Assembly (NCBI RefSeq): GCF_010548465.1
Contig: NZ_JAAGMD010000531.1
Span: 20,761 to 84,760, forward strand
From: Streptomyces sp. SID14436
Lineage (GTDB): Bacteria > Actinomycetota > Actinomycetes > Streptomycetales > Streptomycetaceae
Reading direction: 5' to 3'
DNA: 64,000 nt
Part shown: positions 1 to 8,563 of the stretch, piece after piece
Layout: each line of letters begins with the position of its first letter
Numbering within the stretch: position 1 is the stretch's first letter
Notes under the pieces: generated by a model
Seen by the model: the letters and a program-made list of their open reading frames with translations, nothing else
Told to the model about the DNA's origin: nothing
The model's database searches: none
Position numbers and translations under genes: made by a program

Positions 1-197
1 CCGATAGCGTCCAGCCAGGGTTCGCGGTCCTCATCGGTGAGCGGGCTACCGGAGGCCATCTTCTCGATATTGGCCCGCGAGTGGAAGTCGTCGCCCTCGG
101 CGTACGGGACACCGAACCGATCCGCGAGCAGGCCACCGATCGTGGTCTTGCCGGTCCCGGCCACCCCCATCACGACCACGACCCGGGTGCCGGTCAT
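1..197 (-). CDS. gntK: Gluconokinase, N-terminal part (runs off window)
   Basis: This gene phosphorylates D-gluconate to 6-phosphogluconate, feeding the pentose phosphate pathway in the cytoplasm. Only the first 65 residues are inside the window; the 3' part lies beyond base 1. The start is the ATG at 197. Residues 11-18 (GVAGTGKT) form a P-loop, GDDFH follows at 35-39 and LTDEDREPWL at 53-62, the order and spacing of the GntK family. Assignment is from these motifs. A shikimate-kinase relative is less likely because GDDFH and DREPWL are gluconokinase hallmarks. Confidence 0.9.
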   Translation of the reverse strand, partial: MTGTRVVVVMGVAGTGKTTIGGLLADRFGVPYAEGDDFHSRANIEKMASGSPLTDEDREPWLDAI

Positions 198-397
198 GTG
201 TCCCTCCTGCCCAGGCAGGGGATGGGTGCGGGAGCCGGCGAGGACGACGGAACGGACATTCCTCGATCGTCGCAGGAAAACGGAACGCAGGCAGCCTCAG
301 CCCGCTGACGCGGCACGCACCCAGCACCGTCAATTGCGCGCACACCTGCTGCTCTCGCCCTCGCCGGCGCACTCTTGCCGACGAGCGCGCCGCTGCC

Positions 398-676
398 GTG
401 CGCGCCGCGACGCTCGATGCGCTGTCGGGTCCGTGGAACGTGCCGGTGCGCTTCATAGGCCGGTACCGCAGTGCTGCTTGGGGAGTGTGTGCCGGCCTGT
501 GCTTCCTCACGAACACGGTGCTGCGTCAGAGCGGGACCGTGGACTCCTTCAGTCTGTGGGGCTTCCTGTGGGCTCTGCCGGTGCTGGTCGTCGACCGGCG
601 GTTCGCGGCCGTCCGCAGGCAGGCCGAGGCACGGTACGTCGCGGGCCTCGAGGCCAGGCTCGCCGCCGAGCAGTGA
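398..676 (+). CDS. Small membrane protein of unknown function
   Basis: A 92-residue reading frame starting with GTG at 398. It has a short N-terminal segment, a hydrophobic stretch around residues 25-42, a second around 52-65 and a charged, Arg- and Glu-rich C-terminal helix. This is the layout of a small two-helix membrane protein with a cytoplasmic tail. I do not recognise the family. No strong ribosome-binding site is visible, so both the start and the reality of the gene are uncertain. It is convergent with the HxlR gene at 892. Confidence 0.45.
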   Translation: MRAATLDALSGPWNVPVRFIGRYRSAAWGVCAGLCFLTNTVLRQSGTVDSFSLWGFLWALPVLVVDRRFAAVRRQAEARYVAGLEARLAAEQ

Positions 677-791
677 TCCGGGCGGGGTACGGATCCCGGT
701 CTGCGGTGACTGTCGATACGCCCGCCCGTTGGCGGGGGGCGCAGGTGCCGTTCGGGCGGGTCCGCTCGGTCCGGTCGGGGTGTACACGCCG

Positions 792-806
792 CCCGGCTTC
801 GCCGGG
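792..806. terminator. Short GC-rich hairpin between convergent genes
   Basis: CCCGGC-TTC-GCCGGG forms a six-pair stem with a tight loop, followed by four more G. It lies between the 3' ends of the convergent genes at 398-676 and 892-1284, so a bidirectional terminator is plausible. There is no T-run, as is common in Streptomyces. Confidence 0.35.
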
Positions 807-891
807 GGGTACGTGCCTGCCGCTCGGTGCCGCGCATGCTCGTCCCGCCCGCGCTGAAAAGGTCGGCGGTCCCGAGCGGTGGTGGGGTTCC

Positions 892-1284
892 TCAGGCCTG
901 TCTGCTGCTCATGTCGGCACGTCCGCGGCGGGTTGCGAGCGATCTGCGCGCAGTCCATTCGGCCAGGGGTTGCAGGGCCTCGATCAGGTCTTTCCCCGCG
1001 GGCGAGAGACTGTAGGTGATCTGGACGGGCGTGCTCGGCACCACTGTCCGTTCCATCAGTCCCTGGCTTTCGAGTTCCTTGAGGCGTTGGGAGAGCAGGC
1101 GGTCGGAGATGCCGTCGATCAGTGCCCGGTACTCGCCGAAGCGTCGGGCGCCCTGGACGGCGGCCACCAGGATGGAGCCCGTCCAGCGGCGGCCCACCAC
1201 CTCAAGGGTGTCCTGCAAACGGGGGCAGCTGTCGTCGTCGATCGAACCGCGTTCGAGGTGCCGTGGCACGTCATCACCCCTCAT
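892..1284 (-). CDS. HxlR-family winged-helix transcriptional regulator
   Basis: A 130-residue one-domain DNA-binding protein. The start is the ATG at 1284, chosen because the family begins a few residues before its conserved Cys; the longer upstream frame is not HxlR-like. Cys20 sits in SCPRLQ, the position of the redox or electrophile-sensing Cys in many HxlR proteins. It is followed by VVGRRWTGSIL and a winged helix with recognition segment ISDRLLSQRLKELES at about 59-73. HxlR proteins are dimeric, often sense quinones or aldehydes and regulate a neighbouring gene. The target here is not obvious, since the nearest gene on the other side is the frameshifted DUF389 gene. A candidate operator lies just upstream. 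Confidence 0.85.
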   Translation of the reverse strand: MRGDDVPRHLERGSIDDDSCPRLQDTLEVVGRRWTGSILVAAVQGARRFGEYRALIDGISDRLLSQRLKELESQGLMERTVVPSTPVQITYSLSPAGKDLIEALQPLAEWTARRSLATRRGRADMSSRQA

Positions 1285-1287
1285 ACA

Positions 1288-1310
1288 CTTACCTATGGTG
1301 AGTAGCTTAT
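1288..1310. promoter_or_regulatory. Candidate HxlR operator
   Basis: The AT-richer stretch directly upstream of the HxlR start contains CTTACCTATGG and AGTAGCTTA. The eight bases GTAGCTTA recur in the promoter of the second HxlR gene (37177-37184). Sharing of this word by two HxlR promoters is the only evidence. Confidence 0.35.
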
Positions 1311-1321
1311 GCCATGTTCCG

Positions 1322-1346
1322 GGTGCAGCCGGTGCACGGCTGCACC
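1322..1346. repeat. Inverted repeat, 10-bp arms
   Basis: GGTGCAGCCG-GTGCA-CGGCTGCACC is a perfect ten-pair inverted repeat with a five-base spacer. It lies in the 298-base gap between the HxlR start and the DUF389 gene. It could be an operator or a leader hairpin. Nothing else is clear in this gap. Confidence 0.4.
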
Positions 1347-1582
1347 GGCTGCTGCCGCACATTCGCCATGACAGCAGGGCGTGGGACGGTCGCCTCAGAC
1401 CGCAGCACGGGGCGACCCGCGGGACGGGTGCTGGAGCGCCCGGGCTCAGGGCGGAGGGTCGATCGGCGGGAGCTGCAGATGCCCACCCTCGCGACGAACG
1501 GGCCGTCGCGGAGGAAAGGGGCGGCAGCGGTGGGCCCGTGTCTCGCGCGCCGGGAACGTGCTGATCGCGGTTGTTCGGAGAG

Positions 1583-2580
1583 ATGATCAGCAAGGTCCGC
1601 GCCCGTGTCCTGCCGGCCGCTCAGCGCCGTTCGCTGGACGAACTGACGCACGATTTGATTTTGTCCGCCGGGGACACCACGTCGAAGCGTTCGGCCTTCT
1701 GGACGATGCTGACGCTGGCGGCGGTCATCGCGGCCGGAGGAGTGCTCACCGACTCGACGGCGACCGTGATCGGCGCCATGATCATCGCACCGCTCTCGAC
1801 GCCGATCATGGGCATCGCCCTCGGGTCGGTGCAACGGCGCCGCACCGGATCTGCCGTGGTCGTCCTCCTCGCGTGCCTGTGGGTGATCGCGATCGGAATG
1901 GTCATGTCGGTCGCCTTGCCCGCCCACTACGACCTGCCGACAGCCAGGTCTCGTCGCGGACGTCGCCGGGCCTGATGGACCTGATCGCCGCCCTGGCGAC
2001 CGGCCTGGCCGGCGCGGTCGCGTTGGCCCGTCGGGACGTCGCCGCCGTACTCCCCGGAGTCGCGATCGCCATCTCTCTCGTCCCGCCCCTGGTGGTGACA
2101 GGGGTGTGCCTGGGAAAACTGTCGGGATGGCTGGCGCTGGGCTCGCTGGCGCTGTTCGTGTCGAACCTCTTCGCCCTGGTCTTCGCCGGCATCGTGGTCT
2201 TCGCCTCACTGGGCTACGCCGCGGAGGCGGACAAGGTGGCCGGGCGCCCCGCCGGCCGGACATCTGCGGCCATGGCTCTGCTGTTCGTCATCGTGCTCGT
2301 GCCGCTGACGGCCAACACCGCGGCCACGTTGCTGATCAACGCGTGGACCGGCCGGGCCAAGGACGCTGCGGAGCGCTGGCTCGCCGACGAGCCGGGCGCC
2401 TCCGTCACGAGCGTCGACGCGTACTCCCGGACGTTGCACATCCACGTCCGTACGCCGGGAGAGCTTCCGCCGGTGCAGTCCCTGTTGGACCAGCTCCACG
2501 GACAGATCCCGGACGGCATCCCCGTCGTGGTGGATGCCTCCGAAGGGCGGCGCATCGACGCCGGAAACGTCGGCGACTGA
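1583..2580 (+). pseudogene. DUF389 membrane protein with a one-base frameshift
   Basis: A DUF389 (TIGR00341-type) polytopic membrane protein of unknown function, split between two frames. Frame one starts at ATG 1583 right after GGAGAG and reads through LTLAAVIAAGG, GAMIIAPLSTPIMGI and a following helix, stopping at 1975. The rest continues in the next frame as DSQVSSRTSPGLMDL, LPGVAIAISLVPPL and two more helices to 2580. In the family the SQV-x-x-RTSP segment follows directly on the first half. One base is therefore missing around 1930-1945; reading CCGACAGCC as CCGAACAGCC would restore LPNSQV. It may be a recent mutation or an assembly error. The rest of the coding sequence looks undamaged. 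Confidence 0.8.
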
Positions 2581-2722
2581 GCGTGTCCGCCCAGCGGGGA
2601 CCCACCGGGCCCTGACGCTGTGCCCGTCGGTCACCGATCCGGCGGGGGCGTGCCGTGACGGGGACGGAGCGCTGCCCGGCCGGGAAGGCTGCAGGTACAG
2701 GACAGTGGGGGTTTTCGTCTCC

Positions 2723-2760
2723 TTGACGATAGGAGGGTGCGGCGGATATCGTCATGACGA
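2723..2760 (+). promoter_or_regulatory. Promoter of the SPFH/NAD-kinase-like operon with overlapping palindrome
   Basis: TTGACG (2723-2728) and TATCGT (2747-2752) are separated by 18 bases and match a vegetative Streptomyces promoter. The perfect 12-base palindrome TCGTCATGACGA (2749-2760) overlaps the -10 box and the expected transcription start, a position where a repressor would block initiation. Transcription starting near 2759 rules out the ATG at 2754 and supports the start at 2778. Confidence 0.6.
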
Positions 2761-2777
2761 CGAAAAAGGGGGGTCAC

Positions 2778-3824
2778 ATGGCCGACATCACCTCACGCCT
2801 CGGCTGGCGTCACCTGCGCTCCGCGCCCACCGCCCATGTGCGGTACCACCGGAACGGCCGGCTCGTGCACGACGGCCCGGGGCTGAGTTTCTGGTTCCGG
2901 GCGCTCACCGCCTCACTCTCCGAAGTGCCCGTGGACGACCGGGAACTGGCCGTCGCCTTTCACGCACGCACCTCGGACTTCCAGGACGTCGGCGTCCAGG
3001 CGACCGTCACCTACCGGATCCACGACCCGGCGACGGCCGCCACCCGCCTCGACTTCTCCATCGACCCGGACTCCGGTGCCTGGCGCGGCGCACCCCTGGA
3101 GCAGATCGCCACCCTGCTCACCGAGTCCGCCCAGCAGCACGCCCTCGACGTGCTCGCCCGCACCCCGCTGGCGTCGGCCCTCGCCGACGGCGTCGCCACG
3201 GTCCGCGAACGGGTGAGCGGCGGTCTCGCCGCCGACCCCCGCCTGCCCGCCACCGGCATCCAGGTGGTCGCCGTGCGCGTGGTGGCCGTCCGGCCCGAGC
3301 CGGAGGTCGAGCGCGCACTGCGCACGCCGGCCAGGGAACAGATCCAGCAGGAGGCGGACCGCGCCACCTACGAGCGGCGCGCGGTGGCGGTCGAGCGTGA
3401 ACGGGCCATCGCGGAGAACGAGTTGGCGAGCAAGATCGAACTCGCTCGCCGTGAGGAACAACTGGTCGAGCAGAACGGCACGAACGCACGCCGCCGTGCC
3501 GAGGAGAACGCGGCGGCCGATGCCGTACGGGCGGAGGCCGAGGCCTCCCGCATGGTGCGCCTGGCCCGCGCGGAGGCCGAGGCGGCGGAACGCACCGGCG
3601 CGGCGCGGGCCGAGACGCAGGCTGCCTGGCTGAGGGTCCACGCGGAGGTGGGCCCGGCCGTGCTGCACGCGCTGGCGGTCACCCGGCTCGCCGAGAACCT
3701 GCCCCGCGTCGACAGCCTCACCCTGTCGCCGGACGTCCTCACCGGCCTGCTGGCCAAGCTCGGCGCGGCGGCGCCGACGGCGGCCGGGGACGGAGACGAA
3801 CCCGTGGCGGAGGCACGGCCGTGA
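2778..3824 (+). CDS. SPFH / band-7 domain protein
   Basis: A 348-residue member of the SPFH (stomatin/prohibitin/flotillin/HflK) superfamily, which build membrane-associated scaffolds. The start at ATG 2778 has a GGGGGG ribosome site; the in-frame ATG at 2754 lies too close to the promoter. The SPFH core covers about residues 50-190 (VTYRIHDP near the front, IQVVAVRVVAVRPEPEVERAL near the end). A long charged coiled coil rich in Glu, Arg and Ala follows at about 190-290, then a short C-terminal domain. No N-terminal membrane helix is evident, so attachment may be by a partner or hydrophobic patch. The stop overlaps the start of the next gene, which implies translational coupling. Confidence 0.82.
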   Translation: MADITSRLGWRHLRSAPTAHVRYHRNGRLVHDGPGLSFWFRALTASLSEVPVDDRELAVAFHARTSDFQDVGVQATVTYRIHDPATAATRLDFSIDPDSGAWRGAPLEQIATLLTESAQQHALDVLARTPLASALADGVATVRERVSGGLAADPRLPATGIQVVAVRVVAVRPEPEVERALRTPAREQIQQEADRATYERRAVAVERERAIAENELASKIELARREEQLVEQNGTNARRRAEENAAADAVRAEAEASRMVRLARAEAEAAERTGAARAETQAAWLRVHAEVGPAVLHALAVTRLAENLPRVDSLTLSPDVLTGLLAKLGAAAPTAAGDGDEPVAEARP

Positions 3825-4720
3825 GCCTCGCCCCGCGTGCCGTGCTCGTCCACCGGACGACGGAGTACGAGGAACTGCTCGCCCGGCACGGCACCCGCGG
3901 GCAGGCGGAGTTCTTCCTCGCCTCACGGGGCAGGAGCATCACCGACGTGGCCGAACGCCATCACCGCGCGGCGCGTGCCATCGCCGACGTGGCGGCCGCG
4001 ATACCGCTGACCTGGCGGCAGGCCCGCGTCGAACGGGCCGACCTCGACCGGTTCCTCTTCGGCCCGGAGGACATCGTGGTGGTCGTGGGACAGGACGGCC
4101 TCGTCGCCAACACGGCGAAGTACCTGTCGGGACAGCCGGTGGTGGGGATCGACACCGATCCCGGCCGCAATCCGGGCGTACTCGTACGCCACCGGCCTGC
4201 AGACGCCGGCAGGCTGCTGCGGGCCGCCGCCCAGCGGGGCGCGGCGGCGGACGAACTGACGATGGTGGAGGCGGTGGCGGACGACACTCAGCGGCTGGTC
4301 GCCCTCAACGAGATCTTTCTCGGCCCGGCGGGCCATCAGACCGTCCGCTACCGGATCGGCCCCGACCACGACGGCGCGGCCCCGGAGGCACAGGCGTCGT
4401 CGGGCATCATCGTCGGAACCGGGACCGGGGCGACAGGGTGGCTGCGTTCGCTGTGGCTCGAGCGCGGCAGCACCCTGGCGCTGCCCGCTCCGGCCGAGCG
4501 GCGTCTGCTGTGGTTCGTTCGCGAAGCCTGGCCGTCGCCCGCGACCGGGACCTCCCGCTCGGCGGGCGCCCTGTCCGGCGCCGAGGGGCTGCGGGTCACC
4601 GTCGAGAGCGACCGTCTGGTCGTCTTCGGCGACGGCATGGAGTCGGACGCGCTGTCACTGACCTGGGGCCAGAGCCTGCGGGCGGGGATCAGTGACACGG
4701 CCCTGCGCCTGCTGCTCTGA
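3821..4720 (+). CDS. NAD-kinase-like (ATP-NAD/AcoX fold) protein
   Basis: A 299-residue protein starting with GTG 3821, sharing GTGA with the upstream SPFH gene. IVVVVGQDGLVANTAKYL (about 87-104) resembles the substrate loop of NAD kinases, and GIIVGTGTGATGWLRS later matches their second conserved Gly-rich region. The catalytic GGDG of true NAD kinases reads GQDG here, although the Asp is kept. Family knowledge predicts phosphorylation of NAD or a related polyol, but the changed motif and coupling to an SPFH gene argue for a specialised paralogue rather than the housekeeping enzyme. The N-terminal 80 residues are not recognised. Confidence 0.7.
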   Translation: MSLAPRAVLVHRTTEYEELLARHGTRGQAEFFLASRGRSITDVAERHHRAARAIADVAAAIPLTWRQARVERADLDRFLFGPEDIVVVVGQDGLVANTAKYLSGQPVVGIDTDPGRNPGVLVRHRPADAGRLLRAAAQRGAAADELTMVEAVADDTQRLVALNEIFLGPAGHQTVRYRIGPDHDGAAPEAQASSGIIVGTGTGATGWLRSLWLERGSTLALPAPAERRLLWFVREAWPSPATGTSRSAGALSGAEGLRVTVESDRLVVFGDGMESDALSLTWGQSLRAGISDTALRLLL

Positions 4721-4870
4721 CACCGGGCTCGGCCTGCCTTGCCTCTGTAAGGGCGGTGTGCGGCGCCCCGGTTGTTCGAGGTGCGGGTCGCGGCCGACTC
4801 CGGGGGTGTTGGTGGCCCCTGGTGCCGGGGCGCAGTGACGGCGAAAGCGCGCTTCATGACGCCGCCGGGG

Positions 4871-5560
4871 TCAGATTGCGGGGCGCCGCCTGGCGCCACC
4901 GCCGTGTCCGTTCAGCGGGATCAGGGTCTCCAGATGAGCGCCTTTGACCCAGGCGCCCAGCAGGTCGCGGTGCAGGGCCACGATGTCCTGGCGCACGGCC
5001 AGCCCCAGCGCGGCCTTCGTGAACGTGCGGCAGGTGGTGACGAACAGGGCGACGTCGGCGCCGTGTTCGGGGCGGGCGGTGCCGACGAACTTCTGCATGT
5101 CCTGCGAGGACACACTCCGGTGCGGCGCGTACTTCTTGCACTGCACGACCAGTTTGCGGCCGTCGGCCAGGTAGCCGACCACATCTGCCCCCAGGTCGCC
5201 ACTCTTGCCGCTGACTTCGACTTTCGTGCAGCCGTCCCGTCGGCACAGATCGGCGACGTACGCCTCGAAGTCCTGCCACGACAAGGCGTCGACCTCGGCC
5301 ATCGACAACTCCCGCGCCCGGGCCTCCTCCTGCGCCCGCCACGCGCGGTCCTCGCCGACGGCGTTACGGTGCGCCTGCAGCAGCTTCCATCCGGCCCCGC
5401 CCAACACGGCTGCGGCGAGCACCGAGACCAGGACGGGCCACACCACCGACCAGTTCCGGACCGCCCACACCACGGCTGCCGCCGCCATCAGGGCCGCCAC
5501 GCCCTGTAGCCGTCTGCGCGTGCGCTTCTTCAGGCGCCGGTGCCATCGACGTGCTGCCAT
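4871..5560 (-). CDS. Membrane-anchored Mrr-type restriction endonuclease-like protein
   Basis: A 229-residue protein whose start is the ATG at 5560 after GGGGGAG. A basic N-terminus (about 1-18) precedes two hydrophobic helices (about 19-35 and 39-59). A Mrr_cat PD-(D/E)xK nuclease domain follows: FEAYVADLCRRDG, GADVVG with the metal-binding Asp near 126, and VVQCKKY with Gln140 and Lys142. Mrr-fold nucleases cut modified or foreign DNA. The two-helix anchor places this one at the inner face of the membrane, as in many actinobacterial proteins of this class whose job is unknown. It is transcribed toward the SPFH operon. Confidence 0.78.
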   Translation of the reverse strand: MAARRWHRRLKKRTRRRLQGVAALMAAAAVVWAVRNWSVVWPVLVSVLAAAVLGGAGWKLLQAHRNAVGEDRAWRAQEEARARELSMAEVDALSWQDFEAYVADLCRRDGCTKVEVSGKSGDLGADVVGYLADGRKLVVQCKKYAPHRSVSSQDMQKFVGTARPEHGADVALFVTTCRTFTKAALGLAVRQDIVALHRDLLGAWVKGAHLETLIPLNGHGGGARRRPAI

Positions 5561-5836
5561 CGCTCCCCCAGTCCCCCGTCTGTTCCCGGTCCCGTCATGT
5601 GCGCGCGGCCGGCCTGTGCGGTCCAGCCGGAGCATCCTGTGTAGCCGGGCGTCGGCGATCTTGGAGGCGGATTGCCGACGAACGGCATAAATCCGTCGGA
5701 CCTGGCTGAATAGCGCGGGACCCGGTGGTCAACGGGCACGATGTCGCCCGCTTCGGGACCGGCCCAGCGCCTGCTCGTCGAGAGGGCCGACGCGGTTGCG
5801 GCATGATCAGGGCCAGCCGACTTTCCGGGGGCTGAC

Positions 5837-6637
5837 ATGTCATGGTCTGAACACACAGTGGTGCGCGACGGTGTCCGGCTCGTATGCCGGGACTGGGGCG
5901 GGCCCGGTGAGCCCCTTGTGCTGCTGCACGGTCTGGCTGGTCACGCGGGCGAATGGGACGCGCTGGCACGGAGGTTGAGCTCCCGGTATCGGGTCGTCGC
6001 GGTCGACCAGCGCGGGCACGGCGTCAGCGAGCGCCATCCGGTGGACGTCTCCCGGGCCGCCTACGTCGCCGACGTCTTGGCCGTCGTGGATCAGCTGGGG
6101 CTGCGGCGGCCCGTCCTGGTCGGCCAGTCGCTGGGCGGGCACACGGCCATGCTCACCGCCGCCGCGCATCCCGGGCTGGTTCGCGCCCTCGTGCTCGTCG
6201 AGGCCGGCCCCGGCGGTCCGAACCCGAGCGTCGGCGAGGACATCGGCGGATGGCTCGACTCATGGCCGACTCCGTTTCCCTCACGCGAAGCGGCAGCCGC
6301 GTTCTTCGGCGGCGGACCGGTCGGCGCGGGCTGGGCGGCCGGGCTGGAGGAACGCGCGGATGGGTGGTGGCCGCGCTTCGACAGAGACGTCATGGTCGGC
6401 TCCCTGGCCGAGAACGCGCGGCGTTCTTTCTGGCACGAGTGGGGGCAGGTCGCTTGTCCCACCCTGGTCGTCATGGCCCAGTCCGGCTTCCTCTCCGCAC
6501 AGGAAGCCGACGAGATGCTCCGCCGACGGCCCGCCACCATGGCCCTGAGCATGCTCGGCACCGGCCACGACCTGCACCTGGAGCAGCCCGAGATCCTGCA
6601 CAGCGTGGTCTCGGACTTCCTCAACGGCCTGAACTGA
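5837..6637 (+). CDS. Alpha/beta hydrolase
   Basis: A 266-residue cytosolic alpha/beta-fold hydrolase. The ATG at 5837 has CGGGGGC upstream. LLHGLAGH (29-36) supplies the oxyanion hole, VDQRGHG (56-62) is the usual post-strand turn, and Ser98 in GQSLGG is the nucleophile. The His is expected in GTGHDLHLEQPE near the C-terminus. Length and motifs fit the esterase/haloperoxidase-like group, but the substrate cannot be read from the sequence. The gene is divergent from the nuclease gene, with a 276-base gap between them. Confidence 0.85.
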   Translation: MSWSEHTVVRDGVRLVCRDWGGPGEPLVLLHGLAGHAGEWDALARRLSSRYRVVAVDQRGHGVSERHPVDVSRAAYVADVLAVVDQLGLRRPVLVGQSLGGHTAMLTAAAHPGLVRALVLVEAGPGGPNPSVGEDIGGWLDSWPTPFPSREAAAAFFGGGPVGAGWAAGLEERADGWWPRFDRDVMVGSLAENARRSFWHEWGQVACPTLVVMAQSGFLSAQEADEMLRRRPATMALSMLGTGHDLHLEQPEILHSVVSDFLNGLN

Positions 6638-6745
6638 GAAGGAAGTCGGCCGCTCAGTGGGGCGGGGCGCACGCCCGCAGCCATCGGCTCCTGCATGACC
6701 TCCGCGTCCGGCGACAGGCATCCGCCAGGGGGCCAGGCAGACGGT

Positions 6746-7768
6746 TCAGGATGATGTGGTGACGACGTCGCGGATCGCGTCGATGACCAGGCGGGGTTGG
6801 TAGAGGTAGATGTCGTGGCCGCTGTCGGTGTTCGTGATGTACTTCTGGGCGCCGAGTGCCTCGCTGAGGCGCTGCTGGGAGGCCAGCCAGTCCTCGAAGG
6901 TGACCTGTTCGCCCTTTCTCGCCTCGGGGGGCAGGAGGTCGACACGCCAGGGCTTGTCGGCGGACAGCACGATGGCCGGGACGGCGGGCGGGTCGGCGGC
7001 GGCGTTGATCTTCTTGAAGGCGTCGAGGAGACGCACTCCTTCTCTCGACTCCGGTGACGTCTGGGCGTTGGAGGCGTCCCAGTTCTTCACCGCTTGAGGG
7101 CTTGCGACCTCGGCCATGCGCTCGGTGACGGCGTCCACCATCACCAGGCCCGCGACGTGCTGCGGATGCGTGCGCGTGTAGAGGGTGGCGATCAGACCGC
7201 CGTAGGAGTGCGCCACGAGGACGTAGGGGCCCGGCTCGCCGAGGGCGGTCAGCAGGGCGCCGAGGTCGTGCACGTCGGCGTCGACGGTGTGCGGCTGCGG
7301 CCTGGGCGTGGACACGTCGCCGCCTGTGGCGCGGACGTCGGGGCGGTCGTAGGTGCACACCCGGGCGAAGCGGGAGACCTGCGAGAACACCGAGTCGCTG
7401 CTGCGGTGTATGCCGCTCTGCCGCCAGGGCAGGTCGTCGCCGGGCGCGTCGTGTACGGGGTCATCCGGGTCCAGGATCGACATCCAGTCCTCGGCGCCGT
7501 TGCCCTTGCCCGCGATGAGGACCACCGTCGGAGAGCCGCTGCGGGCGTGGGTGCCCTTGCAGGCTGCGTAGATCTTGCGCCCGCCGCCTATGTCCACGAG
7601 TCCGCTGACCTCATGGTCACCGGCTTCAGTACGCGCGGCCGGCGGTGGATCGGGGTCGGTGTCCGCTGCGGCGGCGACCGCGCCGGTGCCGGCCCAGGGC
7701 AGCACGCACAGCAGCAGTCCTGCGACGGCGCTGCGTGCACCGTGACGGTGGGAGGGGAACCAGGACAT
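6746..7768 (-). CDS. Secreted alpha/beta hydrolase
   Basis: A 340-residue protein with a Sec-type signal peptide (basic residues at 8-12, hydrophobic core about 14-34, Ala-rich cleavage region AVAAAA). VLIAGKGNG (about 83-91) is an unusual oxyanion segment, YDRPDVR follows at about 140, and Ser188 in AHSYGG is the nucleophile. The distal His is likely in TDSGHDIYLYQP. It is probably an exported esterase or lipase-like enzyme of unknown substrate. It converges with the hydrolase at 5837, leaving a 108-base gap. Confidence 0.85.
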   Translation of the reverse strand: MSWFPSHRHGARSAVAGLLLCVLPWAGTGAVAAAADTDPDPPPAARTEAGDHEVSGLVDIGGGRKIYAACKGTHARSGSPTVVLIAGKGNGAEDWMSILDPDDPVHDAPGDDLPWRQSGIHRSSDSVFSQVSRFARVCTYDRPDVRATGGDVSTPRPQPHTVDADVHDLGALLTALGEPGPYVLVAHSYGGLIATLYTRTHPQHVAGLVMVDAVTERMAEVASPQAVKNWDASNAQTSPESREGVRLLDAFKKINAAADPPAVPAIVLSADKPWRVDLLPPEARKGEQVTFEDWLASQQRLSEALGAQKYITNTDSGHDIYLYQPRLVIDAIRDVVTTSS

Positions 7769-8042
7769 ACAGCCTCCCGGAACCGGTGAAGGCCCCGCGG
7801 AGCCGGAGGGCCCAAGGGTCAGTTGCGGGCCGGACGGACGCCGTTCTCATCGTCCCACCAGCGCCCACCGGTCGCACGGCGGGGACGAGCGAGGGTGCGG
7901 GTCGGGTCCCGTCGGGCGTCCATGCCGCTGGGCACAGCGATCATGTACGGGGCCCGCAGAAAGCGGGCCGGAAGGCTTACGGCACCGTGTAGATCGCTGT
8001 CGGAGACGGCGGGGGGCGTGATCCGCACCGTCGCACGATCGG

Positions 8043-8563
8043 CTACAGGGTGATCCAGTAGCGGCGCTTGATGCCCGCGGTGGTGGTGCGGACGTCTTCC
8101 AGGACGCCGCCGTTGCGTTCGATGCTGCGGCGCGACCCGGTGTTGTCGTCGTCGCACGTGACGAGGACGCGGTCCAGGCCGAGTGCTCGGGCCTCGGGAG
8201 TACGGCCCCGAGCGCCCACGTTGCCAGGCCGCGCCTCCGGCAGGAGGGCCGGATGCTGTAGCCGATGTCGAGCAGGAGGGCGTTTAGGTAGTGCCGTAGG
8301 TCGATCGCTCCCAGGTAGTCGGAGCCCTCGACGATCCACCAGTGGGTGGCGTGGACGCGCTCCTCGCCCACGGCGACCGACCTGTCCGATTGCTGGTGCA
8401 GGCGTGCGACCCACTCCGAAAAGACGCCGGGGCTGTCGAGGGCGGCGGCATCGGGGGCGAGACGCAGGCCCGTGCCGTCCTGGTGGGCGCCCGGAGGCCA
8501 TTCGTCACGCGCGGCGAGCCACGAGGAGTGCAGTCGGGCTGTCGGCGCGATCAGTTCAGGCAT
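8043..8563 (-). pseudogene. GNAT acetyltransferase with a one-base frameshift
   Basis: A GNAT-family N-acetyltransferase broken by one missing base. Translation from ATG 8563 gives the N-terminal half, including HWWIVEGSDYLGAIDLRH and the acetyl-CoA site RPSCRRRGLATWAL, then runs into an unrelated frame. The correct continuation, EARALGLDRVLVTCDDDN, ERNGGVLED and RRYWI, is in another frame ending at 8043. The break is at about 8194-8203, where CTCCCGAGGCC would need one more base to join LP to EARALG. Residues on either side match the family well, so the lesion is recent or a sequencing error. The substrate is unknown. Confidence 0.8.

Noticed and set aside
5673..5687. TGCCG-ACGAA-CGGCA small palindrome between the nuclease and hydrolase genes
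   Set aside because: Five-base arms are expected by chance at this base composition, and it has no clear relation to a promoter.
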